A stretch of DNA of 64,000 bases, from assembly GCF_002355435.1 (NCBI RefSeq), contig NZ_AP017313.1, positions 3,596,001-3,660,000 on the forward strand, in the 5' to 3' direction. Shown one piece after another: positions 17,529 through 28,637 of this stretch. This stretch comes from Mucilaginibacter gotjawali. Its GTDB lineage: Bacteria; Bacteroidota; Bacteroidia; Sphingobacteriales; Sphingobacteriaceae. The first letter of the stretch is position 1, and each line of letters begins with the position of its first letter. A program made the translations under genes and the position numbers. The notes under the pieces are model-generated. The model was given only the letters and a program-made list of their open reading frames with translations, did not search any database and was not told the origin of the DNA.

Positions 17529-20500
17529 CTATTTGTTATTTATATGTTTGCCCCAGCGTTCTAAAACATCCATAATATCGGTAATCTTCATGGGTTTGCT
17601 CAAATAGTCATCCATTCCCGATTTCAGGCACAATTCTTTATCTTCAGGCATAGCGTTAGCGGTCATCGCGATAATTACGGGCTGGTACTCCATATTTTCG
17701 CGTATAAACCGGGTTGCCTCCAGCCCATCCATTTCGGGCATTTGCACGTCCATTAATACGATATCGTATTTTTTGGCCGCCATAGCGTTTAATGCATCAT
17801 GCCCGTTTACTGCAATATCCGGCTTATAGCCCATTTTCATTAATATCCGCGATGCCAGTTTCTGATTTATAACATTATCCTCGGCAATTAAAATATTCAT
17901 TGGATACTGTTTGGCAAAGTCTTCTGAAAACTGCTGTATCGCAGGGTCAGGTTCACTCACAACGCTTCCTTTTTCTTTTAACTGATCCACAATATGCTTG
18001 TACAATACCTGTTGCCGCGCGGGTTTTGTCAGGATGCTGTTAAATAAGTGTGATTCGCTCCTGCTTTGTTCGTTCCCCATTGAACTTAGCAGGATAATCG
18101 GCAGCTCAGGGCGCATTTCTCTAACTTTCCGGGCAAGCTGAACGCCATCCATCACAGGCATATTCATATCAGAAATAACCAGGTCAACCGTTTTATTTAA
18201 AGAAAGGATCTTCAATGCCTGGTCGCCGGATTCGGCCATAACAGGCTTAAACTTCCACTGCGCCAATTGTATTTCAAGAATTTCCCTGTTGGTTGCATTG
18301 TCATCAACAATCAAAATATGTTTGCCTTTTAACCGGTCGAGGTTCATATAAACATAGTTGCGCTGCACATTTTGCCCTGCCTTTGATTTTATGGTGAATG
18401 AAAATGTCGTCCCAACACCCACTTCGCTCACCACCCCTATTTCGCCCCCCATCAATTTAACTAATTTTTCGCTGATGGCCAGCCCCAATCCTGTACCGCC
18501 ATATTTTCGTGTTGTACTTGAATCGACCTGGGAAAAAGCTTTAAATAATTTATTTAATTTATCTGCAGGTATACCAATCCCGGTGTCGCGGATGTCAAAT
18601 TTTAATACCAAATCTTCATTTTCCTGTCCGGCAACTTTAACACTTATAAAAACCTCCCCCTTGCTGGTAAACTTCATTGCATTGTTTACCAGGTTTATCA
18701 GCACCTGCCGTAATCTTATCGGGTCACCGCTTATTTGCGAGGGCACATTATGATCAATCTGGTATACCAGGTCTATTTGTGATGCTTTTTCAGCAAAAAT
18801 ATCCAATACCCCTTCAACACAGTCCCTCAAATCAAAATCCTGCTCTTCCAATTCCATACTGCCCGATTCAATTTTTGAAAAATCAAGCACATCATTTATC
18901 ACCCTTAACAAAGCATCGCCACTGTTTTTGATAGTTTCGGTATACTCCTGTTGTTCTTCGGTAAGCCTGGTACTCGACAATAAAGCAGCCATACCAATAA
19001 CGCCGTTCATCGGCGTACGGATCTCGTGACTCATCATTGCCAGGAAAATGCTTTTTGCTTTATTCGCGTTTTCGGCTTCCTCGCGCGCTTTCTCGGCTGC
19101 CTGGCGCGACTCCCGTTCACCAATCGTCATTTCCTCAAGGCTTGCAGTCCTCTCCTCCACCAATTTTTCAAGTATCAGCTTTTGGTTTTTTATCGCTTGT
19201 ATGCGGATCTTAAAAACGGCGTATACCCCTGTTATTATCGCCAGGATCACTAATGAGATGAACCACCAGGTTAACCAAAACGGGGGAACAATGATTATTT
19301 GAAGGCCCGACGAAACGGGCGACCATGAGCCGGAACTATTTTGATATTTTATTTTAAAGGTATAGGTTCCTGGCGGGATATTGGTGTAGGAGGCCGTGTT
19401 CCGGCTGCCGACATAGTTCCAGTCTTTATCAAAAGGTTCCAGGATATAGGCGTAATTCTTTTTGTTTGATGAGGTAAAATCGAGTGCGGCGTATTCAAAT
19501 GAAATTACTGATTGCTCGTAAGATAAGGTGAGTGACCTGGTATCCGAAATATCTTTTTTTAAGGGTGAAGGGTCATTATCATTTTTTGCGATTTCGACCG
19601 GTTTATTGAACAACTGAAACCCCGTAATAATTAACGGGGAAAATCCCGCTGGCCTTAGTACCCTGCCGGGTGCAAACGAATTAAAGCCATTTACCCCGCC
19701 AAAATACAAAGTTCCATCATGCGTTTTTAATGCTGAGTGCGGTTTAAACTCATCCCCCTGTATACCGTCCTCTGTTGTAAAGTTTTTAAAGGACTTAGTA
19801 GTGGGGTCGTACCTGGATAGGCCACTATTGGTACTTACCCATAGCTTGCCGTTGTTATCTTCCTTAATTGCATAAATAATATCACTCGGCAAGCCGCTTA
19901 GTTTATTATAAACGGTAAAATGCTTTGTAACGGGATCAAATAAATCCAATCCCGAAAGTGTACAAAGCCATAATTGTCCTTTGCTGTCTTCAAAAATATC
20001 AGTAATACCATTATTACTGATACTATTCTTTTTTTCATCGTGTTGAAAACGGGTAAAAATACCTGTCTTCCTGTCTAAAAGATCAAGGCCTGCATCAGAG
20101 GTTCCTATCCATAGATTTCCTTTTTTATCTTCAAAAATGGCATATATATAATCGCTGCTGATACTTTTAGGGTCATTTACGTTTAGCCTGTAATGTTTAA
20201 AAATCTTTGTCTTTTTATCATAACTATTTAATCCGCCCCCAAAAGCGCTCATCCACATGGTATTATCGCGGGTGTGCATCAAATAATAAACATTGTTCCC
20301 GCTTAAACTTTGAGGGTTTAAAGGATCTCTGTTAAAATAACTGAAGGTGTTTTTTGAAGGGTTAAATACAGTTACCCCGTTCCCCCATGTGCCCATCCAT
20401 ATATCGCCGTCAGCGTCCTGGTCGAGGGCCAGCACATAATTGCCCGAAATGCCTTGTTTTCCGGCCGATTGCCTGTAACTCTTAAAAGTTCCGGTCCCCG

Positions 20501-21692
20501 GATTAAATTTATTCAATCCGCCTCCATCCGTTCCAACCCAAATATTCTGTGCTTTGTCCTCTAAAAACGCAAGTACAAAATTGTTTGACAAACTGGCCGG
20601 CGACGAGTTATGCCTGTATAGCGAAAAGCTTTCGGTAGATTTTTTAAAAACGTTAAGCCCGCCGCTGAATGCGCCTAACCACATATTGCCCGTTCTGTCT
20701 TTGCATATAGCATAAATGGAGTTTCCGTTAATGCTGTAATTATCAATTTCGTCGTGCAGGTAATTATGAAAAGTATAGTTTTTTTCATTCAGAACAGAAA
20801 GTCCTCCATTTTCTGTCCCAATCCATAAATTCCCATCATCATCTTTATTCAGGCTATAGATGGTATTACTGGAAAGGCTGTTCGCCGATTTTTCGTCGTG
20901 CTTAAAACGCCTGAAAGTTCTTTTTTTGACATCAAACAGATAAAGCCCGTCATCCTGCGTTCCTACCCACAGCTGGCCCTTTCTATTTTCCAGTATACAA
21001 ATGGCATTATTTCCCGAGATCGCCTTATTAACAGGGTCTTTATATGGAAATTTTGAAAAAGTATTATTTTCATCGTTGTAAAGACATAGCCCGTTTGTTG
21101 AAGTTCCTATCCACAAATTACGTTGGGAATCTTCAAATACAGTCCGGATATTATTATCACTGATACTTTTTGCATCCCGGTCTGAATGTATATGGTGCTC
21201 AAATGTTTTCTTTTTCAGATCAAGGCGATCCAATCCGCCGGTTTGCGTGGCCACCCATAGGTAGCCCTTATGGTCAAATGCCAGCCTGTTGATAATATTG
21301 CTTGAAATACTATTTGGATTATGGTCATCATGCATGTACCTGGTAAATCTGCCGGTATTCCGCTCGTACATATTCAACCCGCTTTGGGTAGCAATCCAGA
21401 TATTGCCATCAGGGGCCTCAACTAGATCAGTAATCATGTTATTACTGATGGAACCATCATTCATTGAATCATAGCGATAGATAATGAATTTATAACCATC
21501 GTAGCGGTTTAATCCATTCCGGCTTCCAATCCACATAAAGCCGCGGCTATCCTGTATAATGCAATTTACATTAACCTGCGACAACCCTTCCGCTGTTCCG
21601 ATATGTTCAAACTCCAGGTTTTTATTTTGCGAATAGCAAGCCCCGGCAATAAAAAAAAAGATGACCGAAAACAGATACTTATAAGTATTCAC
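17529..21692 (-). CDS. Hybrid two-component sensor with propeller domain and two receivers
   Basis: A 1387-residue envelope sensor. After the signal peptide (ending ACYSQ) come about fourteen propeller repeats (residues 25-690) of the pattern GNLWIGT..GL..YD. A Y_Y_Y domain (720-790) and a membrane helix (about 800-828) follow. The kinase core has His near 889 ([12 protein letters not shown]), then the ATPase domain, receiver 1 (about 1117-1237, LVISDMNMP) and receiver 2 (about 1258-1377, [13 protein letters not shown]). Classic Bacteroidota HTCS regulators end in an AraC helix-turn-helix, and this one stops after receiver 2 with neither that nor an Hpt domain. It sits at the downstream end of the carbohydrate locus and may sense its substrate. 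Confidence 0.92.
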   Translation of the reverse strand: MNTYKYLFSVIFFFIAGACYSQNKNLEFEHIGTAEGLSQVNVNCIIQDSRGFMWIGSRNGLNRYDGYKFIIYRYDSMNDGSISNNMITDLVEAPDGNIWIATQSGLNMYERNTGRFTRYMHDDHNPNSISSNIINRLAFDHKGYLWVATQTGGLDRLDLKKKTFEHHIHSDRDAKSISDNNIRTVFEDSQRNLWIGTSTNGLCLYNDENNTFSKFPYKDPVNKAISGNNAICILENRKGQLWVGTQDDGLYLFDVKKRTFRRFKHDEKSANSLSSNTIYSLNKDDDGNLWIGTENGGLSVLNEKNYTFHNYLHDEIDNYSINGNSIYAICKDRTGNMWLGAFSGGLNVFKKSTESFSLYRHNSSPASLSNNFVLAFLEDKAQNIWVGTDGGGLNKFNPGTGTFKSYRQSAGKQGISGNYVLALDQDADGDIWMGTWGNGVTVFNPSKNTFSYFNRDPLNPQSLSGNNVYYLMHTRDNTMWMSAFGGGLNSYDKKTKIFKHYRLNVNDPKSISSDYIYAIFEDKKGNLWIGTSDAGLDLLDRKTGIFTRFQHDEKKNSISNNGITDIFEDSKGQLWLCTLSGLDLFDPVTKHFTVYNKLSGLPSDIIYAIKEDNNGKLWVSTNSGLSRYDPTTKSFKNFTTEDGIQGDEFKPHSALKTHDGTLYFGGVNGFNSFAPGRVLRPAGFSPLIITGFQLFNKPVEIAKNDNDPSPLKKDISDTRSLTLSYEQSVISFEYAALDFTSSNKKNYAYILEPFDKDWNYVGSRNTASYTNIPPGTYTFKIKYQNSSGSWSPVSSGLQIIIVPPFWLTWWFISLVILAIITGVYAVFKIRIQAIKNQKLILEKLVEERTASLEEMTIGERESRQAAEKAREEAENANKAKSIFLAMMSHEIRTPMNGVIGMAALLSSTRLTEEQQEYTETIKNSGDALLRVINDVLDFSKIESGSMELEEQDFDLRDCVEGVLDIFAEKASQIDLVYQIDHNVPSQISGDPIRLRQVLINLVNNAMKFTSKGEVFISVKVAGQENEDLVLKFDIRDTGIGIPADKLNKLFKAFSQVDSSTTRKYGGTGLGLAISEKLVKLMGGEIGVVSEVGVGTTFSFTIKSKAGQNVQRNYVYMNLDRLKGKHILIVDDNATNREILEIQLAQWKFKPVMAESGDQALKILSLNKTVDLVISDMNMPVMDGVQLARKVREMRPELPIILLSSMGNEQSRSESHLFNSILTKPARQQVLYKHIVDQLKEKGSVVSEPDPAIQQFSEDFAKQYPMNILIAEDNVINQKLASRILMKMGYKPDIAVNGHDALNAMAAKKYDIVLMDVQMPEMDGLEATRFIRENMEYQPVIIAMTANAMPEDKELCLKSGMDDYLSKPMKITDIMDVLERWGKHINNK

Positions 21693-21894
21693 TTTAATAA
21701 ACGAGGTTCAATTGGCAGCGACACAGTTAGCGTTAAAAGCAAAAGCCGTGTAAAGATTATGCTAATTTAAAAGATTATTTTATATTTAGGTTAATAAAAT
21801 CACCTATAAATACTATATTTTTAACTCAACACCTAATATCAAAAGCACCGCTACTTAGTCTTATTGCCGGACCTTTGACTATCCTGCACCATAT

Positions 21895-24345
21895 TTATCT
21901 CATCCATTTGGTTTCTAAAAGCTTCATAAAATAGCCACCAACAACACTCCGGGCCTGAAACCCTACCATTTTACCGTCGGTGGTTTCGTGCCAGTCGCTC
22001 AGCGGAACGCGGGTTGGCGTTTCGGTCGCATATTTATAAACAGGGTCTATCAATGCTTTAAAATCCTTTGGGTTATCTGCAAGGGTGGCAGTCCATAAAA
22101 TCCAATCAGATTTGGTATACGTTTTACGGCTGTCGAGTGCCAGGCCGAATGTATTTTGTTTGGTGAGATAATAGTTGATCTCGGTTTTATATACAGCCGG
22201 AGGAAATAATTGAAGGCCCAAAACCTTATCCCATACCAGGTTATATTTCTGACTCCAGCTATCCTTACTGCCAAAAACCAGGCTATAATGATCACCTGCC
22301 TGTGCCAGGCTTTGCCATTTACCTGCCGCATCCCTGGCAAAATTTCTGTAATTTTTTGCTTCAGCTTTTTTGCCGAGCTTGCTGGCCATATCTGCATAGG
22401 CACCTAAAGCAACTATGGCTTTTACTGATAAGTTGGCGTTGCGGGCAAGATGTCCTGCAAAATCATCAGTGCAGAGCTGGTTACCAGGGTCAAGGCCATT
22501 TATGCTTAGATATGCGGCCCATTTGGTTAATGTTTTCCAATGTTTTTTGGCATAATTGGCATTCCCTTCGGCTTTTACAATGGCAGCGGTGAGGATGATC
22601 ATGTTGCCCGATTCTTCAACCGGCATATTTTCGCCGTAGGTTTGGCCATTTGCCAATGGATAGGTACCCAAATCATGTGCAGCAAAATTATGGGCCCAGC
22701 TACTACTTTCACAATATTGAAAAATACCATTCAACATCCCTTCCAGCAAATGCGGATTATAAATCAGGTATAACGGCGCCGATGGATAGGTTACATCAAC
22801 CGTATTGATTGAACCATTGCTAAAGTTTTCTTTCGACAAAAACAGGATCTCGCCTTTGGGGCTTTTTAAAAGCTGGTGTGCTGCGATACTTTGCCTGTAG
22901 GCCAGTACGCAAAGGTCGGCATAGTGCTTTCCGCCTGCCGTTAACGCATCTGCATACATACTTTTATTAAAGCTGTCGCATTTTTTCATCACTGATGAAT
23001 AAACGGTTGCCGCCAGGCTTAACTGTTTTTCGATAGTTTGCTTTGTGTCTGTTTTCCACCAGGGCTTTAAATTTTGCCCGAAATATTGTACCGAATACAA
23101 ATCATCATAACCCAGTTCAACAAACTTTTCAACCGGGGCCGTACCTACACTATTGAAATTGAGGATGGTATTTAATGATAACTGCTTCCCCTTGTTTACG
23201 GCCGCAGGATTATTTTTAGCGATGAATGACCCCAACGCATCTTCCTGCGTGGTAATATACTGCGTAGTGTTTTTGGAGTTGGGCACAGCTACATACATAT
23301 AGCCCCAGTCAATCCGCAGGTCATCGCCTTTTTTCTTTAATACAGGCTGGGCAACAGTACCTGCTTTTAAAATGGATAAGCCCGATGCCGTATATTTATT
23401 GGCCCGAACCTCCTGGGATGGGTTATTTACAGCGATGTTACTTGAAGCGCTCAGGAAAACCTTCACATCATGACTACGGCCATCATTTGCTTTTACTTTG
23501 TAACTGATATAGGAAACCGGGCGGGAAAACAAAGCTAAATTGTCCATCAGCACCGGCGAAGTAAACGTTACCTGCAAATCTATCCCTACGCATTTGAAAT
23601 TATAAATGGTTTGGGTAGCATTTACCACAAAACTTTTTTGTTTGGCAAGTAAAATATCGTTGGCCCTTGGCTTTGTTTCGTCAACCAGGCCTGCATCAAG
23701 GTATGCACCGCCCGCAGTATTTGCGCAATGAATAGCCAGCACATTTGCCCCCTGCCTAAGTTTGTTTTTAATTTTTTCTTTTAGTGGGATCAGTTTAAAA
23801 TCGCTGGTCCAGCCGGTAGTGTTATATATTTTCTCGCCGTTTAAATACACTTCTACGTTATCATCATGATATAATTTTAAAACCAACCTGTTAACATCGG
23901 TATTGTAGAAATTAAATTTTCGCCGTACCCAGATATCTTTGCTTGTCCATAACGTTTGCGCCAGTTGCTTATCATCAGAGAAGGGGGCCGTTCCTGATTT
24001 CCATTTGGTATCATCGTAACCGGTATCCATCCAGTCGCCTGCAGTTTCCGTATAAGCGGCGCTCCATTGCGCCTCATCGGCCGCCGGAATCAAAGTTTTA
24101 TAATACAGCGGCTCCTTACCCATAAACCGGTAGGTAGCGCCATCTACTTTAATTAAACCAATCAGCGGCTGATCTTTCCCCGACCAGTGTTTGGTGGTCG
24201 ACGCGTTTAGCGTATCCCCGAAGGACCAGATACTGAAGTAAGTGTTATGTGTAATTAAGGGATAGGCCGGAGCTTTGCCAGCCTGGGCATTTAACTGCGC
24301 GGCAAACAGGGCGAATGCGGCCAGTAACAGCAGTATTTTTTTCAT
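21895..24345 (-). CDS. Glutaminase A-family protein (DUF4965/DUF5127/DUF1793)
   Basis: 816 residues with a signal peptide ending QLNAQ. The N-terminal part (YPLITHNTYFSIWSFGDTLN, then WSGKDQPLIGLIKVDG) is the DUF4964-like start. A galactose-binding-like insert follows (WVRRKFNFYNTD, VEVYLNGEKIYNTTGW). The C-terminal (alpha/alpha)6-like half has ESGNMIILTAAIVKAEGN, LCTDDFAGHLARNANLSVKAI and NLVWDKVLGLQLFP. The family is named for a fungal glutaminase. In Bacteroidota it is nearly always next to sugar genes, so a glycan or sugar-amide substrate is possible. It is probably exported to the periplasm or surface. Confidence 0.85.
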   Translation of the reverse strand: MKKILLLLAAFALFAAQLNAQAGKAPAYPLITHNTYFSIWSFGDTLNASTTKHWSGKDQPLIGLIKVDGATYRFMGKEPLYYKTLIPAADEAQWSAAYTETAGDWMDTGYDDTKWKSGTAPFSDDKQLAQTLWTSKDIWVRRKFNFYNTDVNRLVLKLYHDDNVEVYLNGEKIYNTTGWTSDFKLIPLKEKIKNKLRQGANVLAIHCANTAGGAYLDAGLVDETKPRANDILLAKQKSFVVNATQTIYNFKCVGIDLQVTFTSPVLMDNLALFSRPVSYISYKVKANDGRSHDVKVFLSASSNIAVNNPSQEVRANKYTASGLSILKAGTVAQPVLKKKGDDLRIDWGYMYVAVPNSKNTTQYITTQEDALGSFIAKNNPAAVNKGKQLSLNTILNFNSVGTAPVEKFVELGYDDLYSVQYFGQNLKPWWKTDTKQTIEKQLSLAATVYSSVMKKCDSFNKSMYADALTAGGKHYADLCVLAYRQSIAAHQLLKSPKGEILFLSKENFSNGSINTVDVTYPSAPLYLIYNPHLLEGMLNGIFQYCESSSWAHNFAAHDLGTYPLANGQTYGENMPVEESGNMIILTAAIVKAEGNANYAKKHWKTLTKWAAYLSINGLDPGNQLCTDDFAGHLARNANLSVKAIVALGAYADMASKLGKKAEAKNYRNFARDAAGKWQSLAQAGDHYSLVFGSKDSWSQKYNLVWDKVLGLQLFPPAVYKTEINYYLTKQNTFGLALDSRKTYTKSDWILWTATLADNPKDFKALIDPVYKYATETPTRVPLSDWHETTDGKMVGFQARSVVGGYFMKLLETKWMR

Positions 24346-24354
24346 AGACGGAAC

Positions 24355-24530
24355 AGTTCAAGGTTCATGGTTGATAGTTCATAGTCTTAGCATCAATGTT
24401 GTGCTTAAGCAATAAACCATCAACAATGAACACGTTTATAATGAAGTTTCATTCAAAATAGTTCATGGTTTTTAACCTTGTTTAAACAAAATTGTTTTGG
24501 CTATCAACTATGAACTATTAGCCTTGAACT
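24355..24530. repeat. Palindromic word-repeat spacer (AGTTCAAGG...TTCATGGTTGATAG)
   Basis: The whole spacer between two leftward genes is an imperfect palindrome. AGTTCAAGG plus TTCATGGTTGATAG on the left is mirrored by CTATCAACTATGAA plus CCTTGAACT on the right. Related words (CCATCAACAATGAAC, TAGTTCATGG) recur inside. Parts of it match the spacer at 26361-26384. Confidence 0.65.
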
Positions 24531-24533
24531 CAA

Positions 24534-25298
24534 TTATAATTCCCTTACCCAAATATTGCGGTAGCTAAGCGGTATGCTTTTATCGCCGTGAGCCTGTAAT
24601 TTGATGGGAGCCGCACCGTGGGCTTTATATTCAGGTTTACCTATGTATAAAGTAGGCCCCCATAGTTCGAAATTATTTTCAACCAATACGCCGTTAAACA
24701 ATACCGTTACGCGTGCTTTTGTTTTAACAGAACCGTCGGTATTAAAAGTTGGCGCTGTCCAGATTACGTCATAAGTCTGCCATTCGCCATTTGGCCTTCC
24801 GGGGTTAGCCAACGGAATGGCCTGTTTGTAAATACTGCCGGCCATGCCATTCACATAAGTTTTGTTATTGTATGGATCCAAGACCTGCAGCTCATAACCC
24901 GCATCGCCTTTGCCGATGGAGGCCAAAAACACGCCACTGTTACCGCGGCCCTGCCCTGTACCCTCAAGGCCAACCGGTTCCCGCCATTCAATATGAAGCT
25001 GGTAATTGGTGAAGGCTTTTTTTGTTTCGATATTGCCGTAATTTTTGTTTACAGTAAGGATGCCGTCTTTCACATCCCATTTTGCCGGCGAACCATCATT
25101 GTTTTGTACCCATTGGTCAAGGTTGGTGCCATCAAATAAAATAATAGCATCCGATGGCGCATCACCAGGCTTAGCAGCCGGGGTTACTACTTTTGGAACG
25201 GGGTCCCAAACTTCGGTATCTTCGGGTTTTGCCTGCTGGGCATTTGCCATAAATGAAGTGCCTGCCAATAATGCAGCGAGTAATACTGGATATTTCAT
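24534..25298 (-). CDS. DUF1080 family protein (3-keto-glycoside hydrolase/lyase-like)
   Basis: 254 residues with a signal peptide ending FMANAQQ and one concanavalin-like DUF1080 domain: DAIILFDGTNLDQWVQNNDG, WDVKDGILTV, FTNYQLHIEWREP, GRGNSGVFL, YELQVLDPYNNKTY, WQTYDVIWTAP. Characterised family members act on 3-keto-glycosides made by C3 dehydrogenases, cleaving the glycosidic bond after oxidation. That agrees with three GMC dehydrogenases and several isomerase-like proteins in the same locus. It is likely periplasmic. The exact reaction (hydrolysis or elimination) cannot be fixed from sequence. Confidence 0.85.
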   Translation of the reverse strand: MKYPVLLAALLAGTSFMANAQQAKPEDTEVWDPVPKVVTPAAKPGDAPSDAIILFDGTNLDQWVQNNDGSPAKWDVKDGILTVNKNYGNIETKKAFTNYQLHIEWREPVGLEGTGQGRGNSGVFLASIGKGDAGYELQVLDPYNNKTYVNGMAGSIYKQAIPLANPGRPNGEWQTYDVIWTAPTFNTDGSVKTKARVTVLFNGVLVENNFELWGPTLYIGKPEYKAHGAAPIKLQAHGDKSIPLSYRNIWVREL

Positions 25299-25374
25299 AT
25301 TAGTTGGTTTATTAGTTCATTGGTTCATTAGTTCATTGGTGGTATCGTCATCGGGTCATTAGGTCATTGATTCG
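25299..25374. repeat. Tandem GTTCATTG-word repeat in the DUF1080 leader
   Basis: Starting at the base after the start codon, the spacer reads as tandem 8-nt words (TTAGTTCATTGGTTCATTAG, then TTCATTGG and GGTCATTAGGTCATTG). The same words occur before the genes starting at 26312 and 31493. On the coding strand the words give closely spaced ATG triplets. Confidence 0.65.
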
Positions 25375-25430
25375 TTTGATAAGATAAGCTGTTTCAACTT
25401 AATCTAACTCAATCTAACCTAATCAATCAA

Positions 25431-26312
25431 TTATACCCCCAATACATTCTTCACGTAAGCTGCGCTCTTGCTGATACTTACTATCGGGTCTATATTGGTA
25501 AAATTTTCCTGTTCAACTATAAAGTGTTTCAAACCGGCCAGTTTTTTATAGCTCAGAATCTTTTTAAAGTCGATAGCGCCGGTGCCGATCTCTGTATTCA
25601 GGTTATGGTTGGTTTTATCCATATCTTTTAAATGGCAAAGCGCAAACCGGCCAGGGTGTTGCTGAAATAGTTTTATCGGATCTTGTCCGGCCCGAACTAC
25701 CCAATAAATATCCATTTCCATGTGTACCAGTGCGGGGTCGGTTTCTTTTAACACCACATCATAAAATGTTGTACCGTCAACAGGCTTCCATTCAAAGTTA
25801 TGGTTATGATAGCCCAGCTTTAAGCCCGCTTTTTTACAAAGCTCAGCTGCTTTGTTCATTTTTTCGGCTACCTGTTTAAACTGGTCCGCGCTTTTCAGCA
25901 CTTCGCCATTTATAGATGGAATGATCACATAAGTCATCCCTGTGATATTTGCCGCTTCGATATAGGTTTCCAGGTCATCAGTTTTGCCTTCCACAAAATA
26001 CTGGTCCATCCCAAAATGCGCACTGGCGGTAGTCAGGCCATTCTGTTTCAGCAGGGTGCTGAATGCTTTGGCGTCGAGCCCCCAGAAACCGTCCTTTTTT
26101 GAATAGCCAAAAGGTTCAACCTCTTTATAACCCGCCCGGGCAACTTTGGCGATATAGCCTTTTACATCTTTGGGTAACTGGTCGCGCAGGCTGTACAGTT
26201 GCAAGCCGGCAACATGACCGGACTTAGCTGAAAGTAAATCCGGCGCTATCATGGCGGCTGCGGTAACTATACCGGCCTGGGTCAGGAATTTTCTTCTTGT
26301 TTGATTGTTCAT
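25431..26312 (-). CDS. Tat-exported sugar isomerase/epimerase-like TIM barrel
   Basis: 293 residues. A twin-arginine signal (TRRKFLTQAG) precedes a xylose-isomerase-like TIM barrel. Typical metal-site strands are present: KLGYHNHNFEW, VHMEMDIYWVVRAG, FALCHLKDMD and the closing FIVEQENF. The family includes epimerases, isomerases and, in keto-glycoside pathways, lyases or hydratases. Export through Tat puts it in the same compartment as the GMC/subunit-3 dehydrogenases and the DUF1080 protein encoded 130 bases downstream. It is similar in plan to the protein encoded at 42454. Confidence 0.82.
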   Translation of the reverse strand: MNNQTRRKFLTQAGIVTAAAMIAPDLLSAKSGHVAGLQLYSLRDQLPKDVKGYIAKVARAGYKEVEPFGYSKKDGFWGLDAKAFSTLLKQNGLTTASAHFGMDQYFVEGKTDDLETYIEAANITGMTYVIIPSINGEVLKSADQFKQVAEKMNKAAELCKKAGLKLGYHNHNFEWKPVDGTTFYDVVLKETDPALVHMEMDIYWVVRAGQDPIKLFQQHPGRFALCHLKDMDKTNHNLNTEIGTGAIDFKKILSYKKLAGLKHFIVEQENFTNIDPIVSISKSAAYVKNVLGV

Positions 26313-26384
26313 TAGTTCAGTGGTTCATTAGTTCAGTGGTAGAAAGGTCATTGGGGCATTCAGTTCATGGTTGATGGTTCATAG
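26307..26384. repeat. Tandem GTTCATTAG-word repeat overlapping a start codon
   Basis: GTTCATTAGTTCAGTGGTTC and following TTAGTTCAGTGGTAGAAAGGTCATTGGGG, then AGTTCATGGTTGATGGTTCATAG. The CAT that is the start codon of the gene ending at 26312 is itself the first word of the array. A copy of the same 45-base pattern lies at 31491-31545. Confidence 0.65.
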
Positions 26385-26432
26385 CAGAAAAGGCATTACG
26401 TCATTTTCAACCTTCCAACCATACAACAACGC

Positions 26433-27323
26433 TTAAACGTCACAAATTTGTATCGCGGCTTTTAATGAAGCAATTTTATCGGTATTTTTTGGCACAAACT
26501 CCTGGCCTACGTATCCTTTGTAGCCTGTGGCCACTATGGCGCGCATTACGGCAGGGTAATGCAGCTCCTGCGTATCATCGATCTCGTGCCTGCCGGGGAT
26601 ACCACCTGTGTGGTAATGGGCAATATACTGATGGTAGTCGGTTACATTTCTCACAATGTCACCTTCCATGATCTGCATATGATAAATATCAAAAAGCAGC
26701 TTAAAGTTTTCTGAGCCTATTCGTTTCGCCAGTTCTACACCCCATTCTACGCTATTGCACTGGTAGTCCTTATGGTCAACCTTGCTGTTCAGCAATTCCA
26801 TACACAGCACTACATTATGTTTTTCGGCTAAAGCAACCAGGGGTTTCAGGCCCTCAACGCAATTGTTCCAACCGGTTTCGTTGTCTTTTCCCCTGCGGCT
26901 GCCGCTAAAGCAGATCAGGTTTTTATACCCATTTTTCTCCACCAGCGGGATCATTTCGGTATAGTTCTTTTGCAGCGTGGCATGAAACTGTTTATCGCCA
27001 AAAGCATCAGTCAGGTTAATCTCGGCGCCGTTGCACATGGATGAATACAAGCCATGTTTCTGTAATATTGGCCAGTCCTTAGGCCCGCACAAATCAACGC
27101 CGGTAATACCGATTTCTTTACACACTTCGCAAAGCTGGTCGAGTGTTAACTCACTGTAGCACCAGGGGGAAACAGAGTGGTTGATATTGCCTTTTAGTTT
27201 GTATGACAATTTTTCTTTGATTTCTTCCTTTTTAAAAGAGGTTAACATACCTGATGCTGTAATTGCAGCCGTTCCGGCAACGATGTTGCGGATAGCCGAC
27301 CTTCTGTTTTGATTAAATGCCAT
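26433..27323 (-). CDS. Hydroxypyruvate isomerase-like TIM-barrel protein
   Basis: 296 residues. The N-terminus (NRRSAIRNIVAGTAAITASG) is a Tat-like signal. The barrel carries the Hyi-type signature residues: LCMELLNSKVDHKDYQC, LLFDIYHMQIMEGD, IAHYHTGGIPGRHEID and YKGYVGQEFVP, with the acidic and histidine metal ligands in place. Hyi-type enzymes interconvert small keto/aldo acids or sugars. In this locus an extracytoplasmic keto-sugar is the natural candidate, which is inference. It lies 8 bases after the MFS gene start side, so the two are one transcription unit. Confidence 0.82.
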   Translation of the reverse strand: MAFNQNRRSAIRNIVAGTAAITASGMLTSFKKEEIKEKLSYKLKGNINHSVSPWCYSELTLDQLCEVCKEIGITGVDLCGPKDWPILQKHGLYSSMCNGAEINLTDAFGDKQFHATLQKNYTEMIPLVEKNGYKNLICFSGSRRGKDNETGWNNCVEGLKPLVALAEKHNVVLCMELLNSKVDHKDYQCNSVEWGVELAKRIGSENFKLLFDIYHMQIMEGDIVRNVTDYHQYIAHYHTGGIPGRHEIDDTQELHYPAVMRAIVATGYKGYVGQEFVPKNTDKIASLKAAIQICDV

Positions 27324-27331
27324 GATGCAGG

Positions 27332-28615
27332 TTATATTTGTACTTCCGGAGATGGTTCTTCAATATCCAGGCCGGGGTTCAATTCAATGTGGTTTTTGTC
27401 TCGGAAAAACAGTAAAAATAGCAACAATACGGTAACGGCTATTCCCCCCGGAATAAACCAAATGGGCTGCCAATTATGAGATACCGCGATTTTGCCATTC
27501 GCCAAAATGGTTGATATTTTCCAATGGTCAACTATTGGGCCTGAAATGTAAAAGCCCATCAACATCCCAACACCGTAAGTTGCAAGCGTAATAAATCCTT
27601 GCGCAGCGCTTTTAAAGCGTTCACCAGCAAGATTATCCGTGTAAATCTGTCCTGTTACAAAGAAGAAATCATAACAAACACCGTGTATTACAATTCCGGC
27701 AATTAGCATCCAATAGTTATTCCCAGTATCGCCGTAGGCAAAGAAAAGATATCTTAATCCCCAGGCCAACATACCGAGCGCCAGCATCTTTTTAACTCCC
27801 AGTCTTACAAAAAAGAACGGAATTAAAACCATAAACAGAATTTCAGAAACCTGTCCTAACGATTGGGTAACAGTGGTATTATTCATACCTTTTTCCTGAA
27901 AAAATGAGTTAGCAAAGCTGTAATAAAATGCCAAAGGGATGCAAATAGCTATGGATGCTAAGAAAAACACCAAATATGATCTCTTTTTCAGCAATCCGAT
28001 TGACTCTAATCCTAATATCTCCCCGACAGAGGTTTTCTGTCCTTTTTTTAGCGGTGGGGTTGCAGGCAAGCTAAAACTAAATAGTCCTAAAATTATTGAA
28101 GCAACGGCGGCCATTTTAAAGGTGTTCACCAATGCCGCTTCGCCTCCCTGTTTATCCCAATTTAGCCAACTGATAGTAAAACCGGCAACTATCCAGCCTA
28201 TTGTCCCTAAAACCCTTATGACCGGAAACTCTTTAGCAGGGTTTTGCATTTGTCTGAATGATATTGAATTTACTAATGCCAGTGTTGGCATGTATAATAT
28301 CATATAAACCAATATAGCCGGATAAAAAGTAGCAAAATTATTTGCGGAGGAAACAACCCAAAGCATTATCCCTCCGCTCAAATGCAAAATCCCGAGAATT
28401 TTTTGTGCCGAGAAGAACTTATCGGCTATAAGGCCGATGATAAAAGGCGCTATAATAGCTCCAATAGATTGACTCGTAAAAGCTGTTCCGACCTCCAATC
28501 CCGAAGTTTTCAAATCTTTTAGAAGATATGTCCCCATGGTAACAAACCATGCCCCCCAGATAAAAAACTCCAGGAACATCATTGTCGATAACTTAATCCG
28601 GATGGCTGTTGTCAT
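27332..28615 (-). CDS. MFS transporter, nucleoside:H+ symporter (NupG-like) family
   Basis: 427 residues with twelve hydrophobic segments. The start (IKLSTMMFLEFFIWGAWFVTMGTYL) and the motif FAYGDTGNNYWMLIAGIVIHGVCYDFFFVTGQIYTD are characteristic of the nucleoside:proton symporter family. In Bacteroidota sugar loci, members often replace a sugar permease. Here the neighbours (isomerases, cytochrome, dehydrogenases) point to uptake of a keto-sugar or glycoside product rather than nucleosides. Its stop lies 8 bases before the Hyi-like gene start. Confidence 0.85.
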   Translation of the reverse strand: MTTAIRIKLSTMMFLEFFIWGAWFVTMGTYLLKDLKTSGLEVGTAFTSQSIGAIIAPFIIGLIADKFFSAQKILGILHLSGGIMLWVVSSANNFATFYPAILVYMILYMPTLALVNSISFRQMQNPAKEFPVIRVLGTIGWIVAGFTISWLNWDKQGGEAALVNTFKMAAVASIILGLFSFSLPATPPLKKGQKTSVGEILGLESIGLLKKRSYLVFFLASIAICIPLAFYYSFANSFFQEKGMNNTTVTQSLGQVSEILFMVLIPFFFVRLGVKKMLALGMLAWGLRYLFFAYGDTGNNYWMLIAGIVIHGVCYDFFFVTGQIYTDNLAGERFKSAAQGFITLATYGVGMLMGFYISGPIVDHWKISTILANGKIAVSHNWQPIWFIPGGIAVTVLLLFLLFFRDKNHIELNPGLDIEEPSPEVQI

Positions 28616-28637
28616 GGCTTATAGCTTATTTGGTAGC

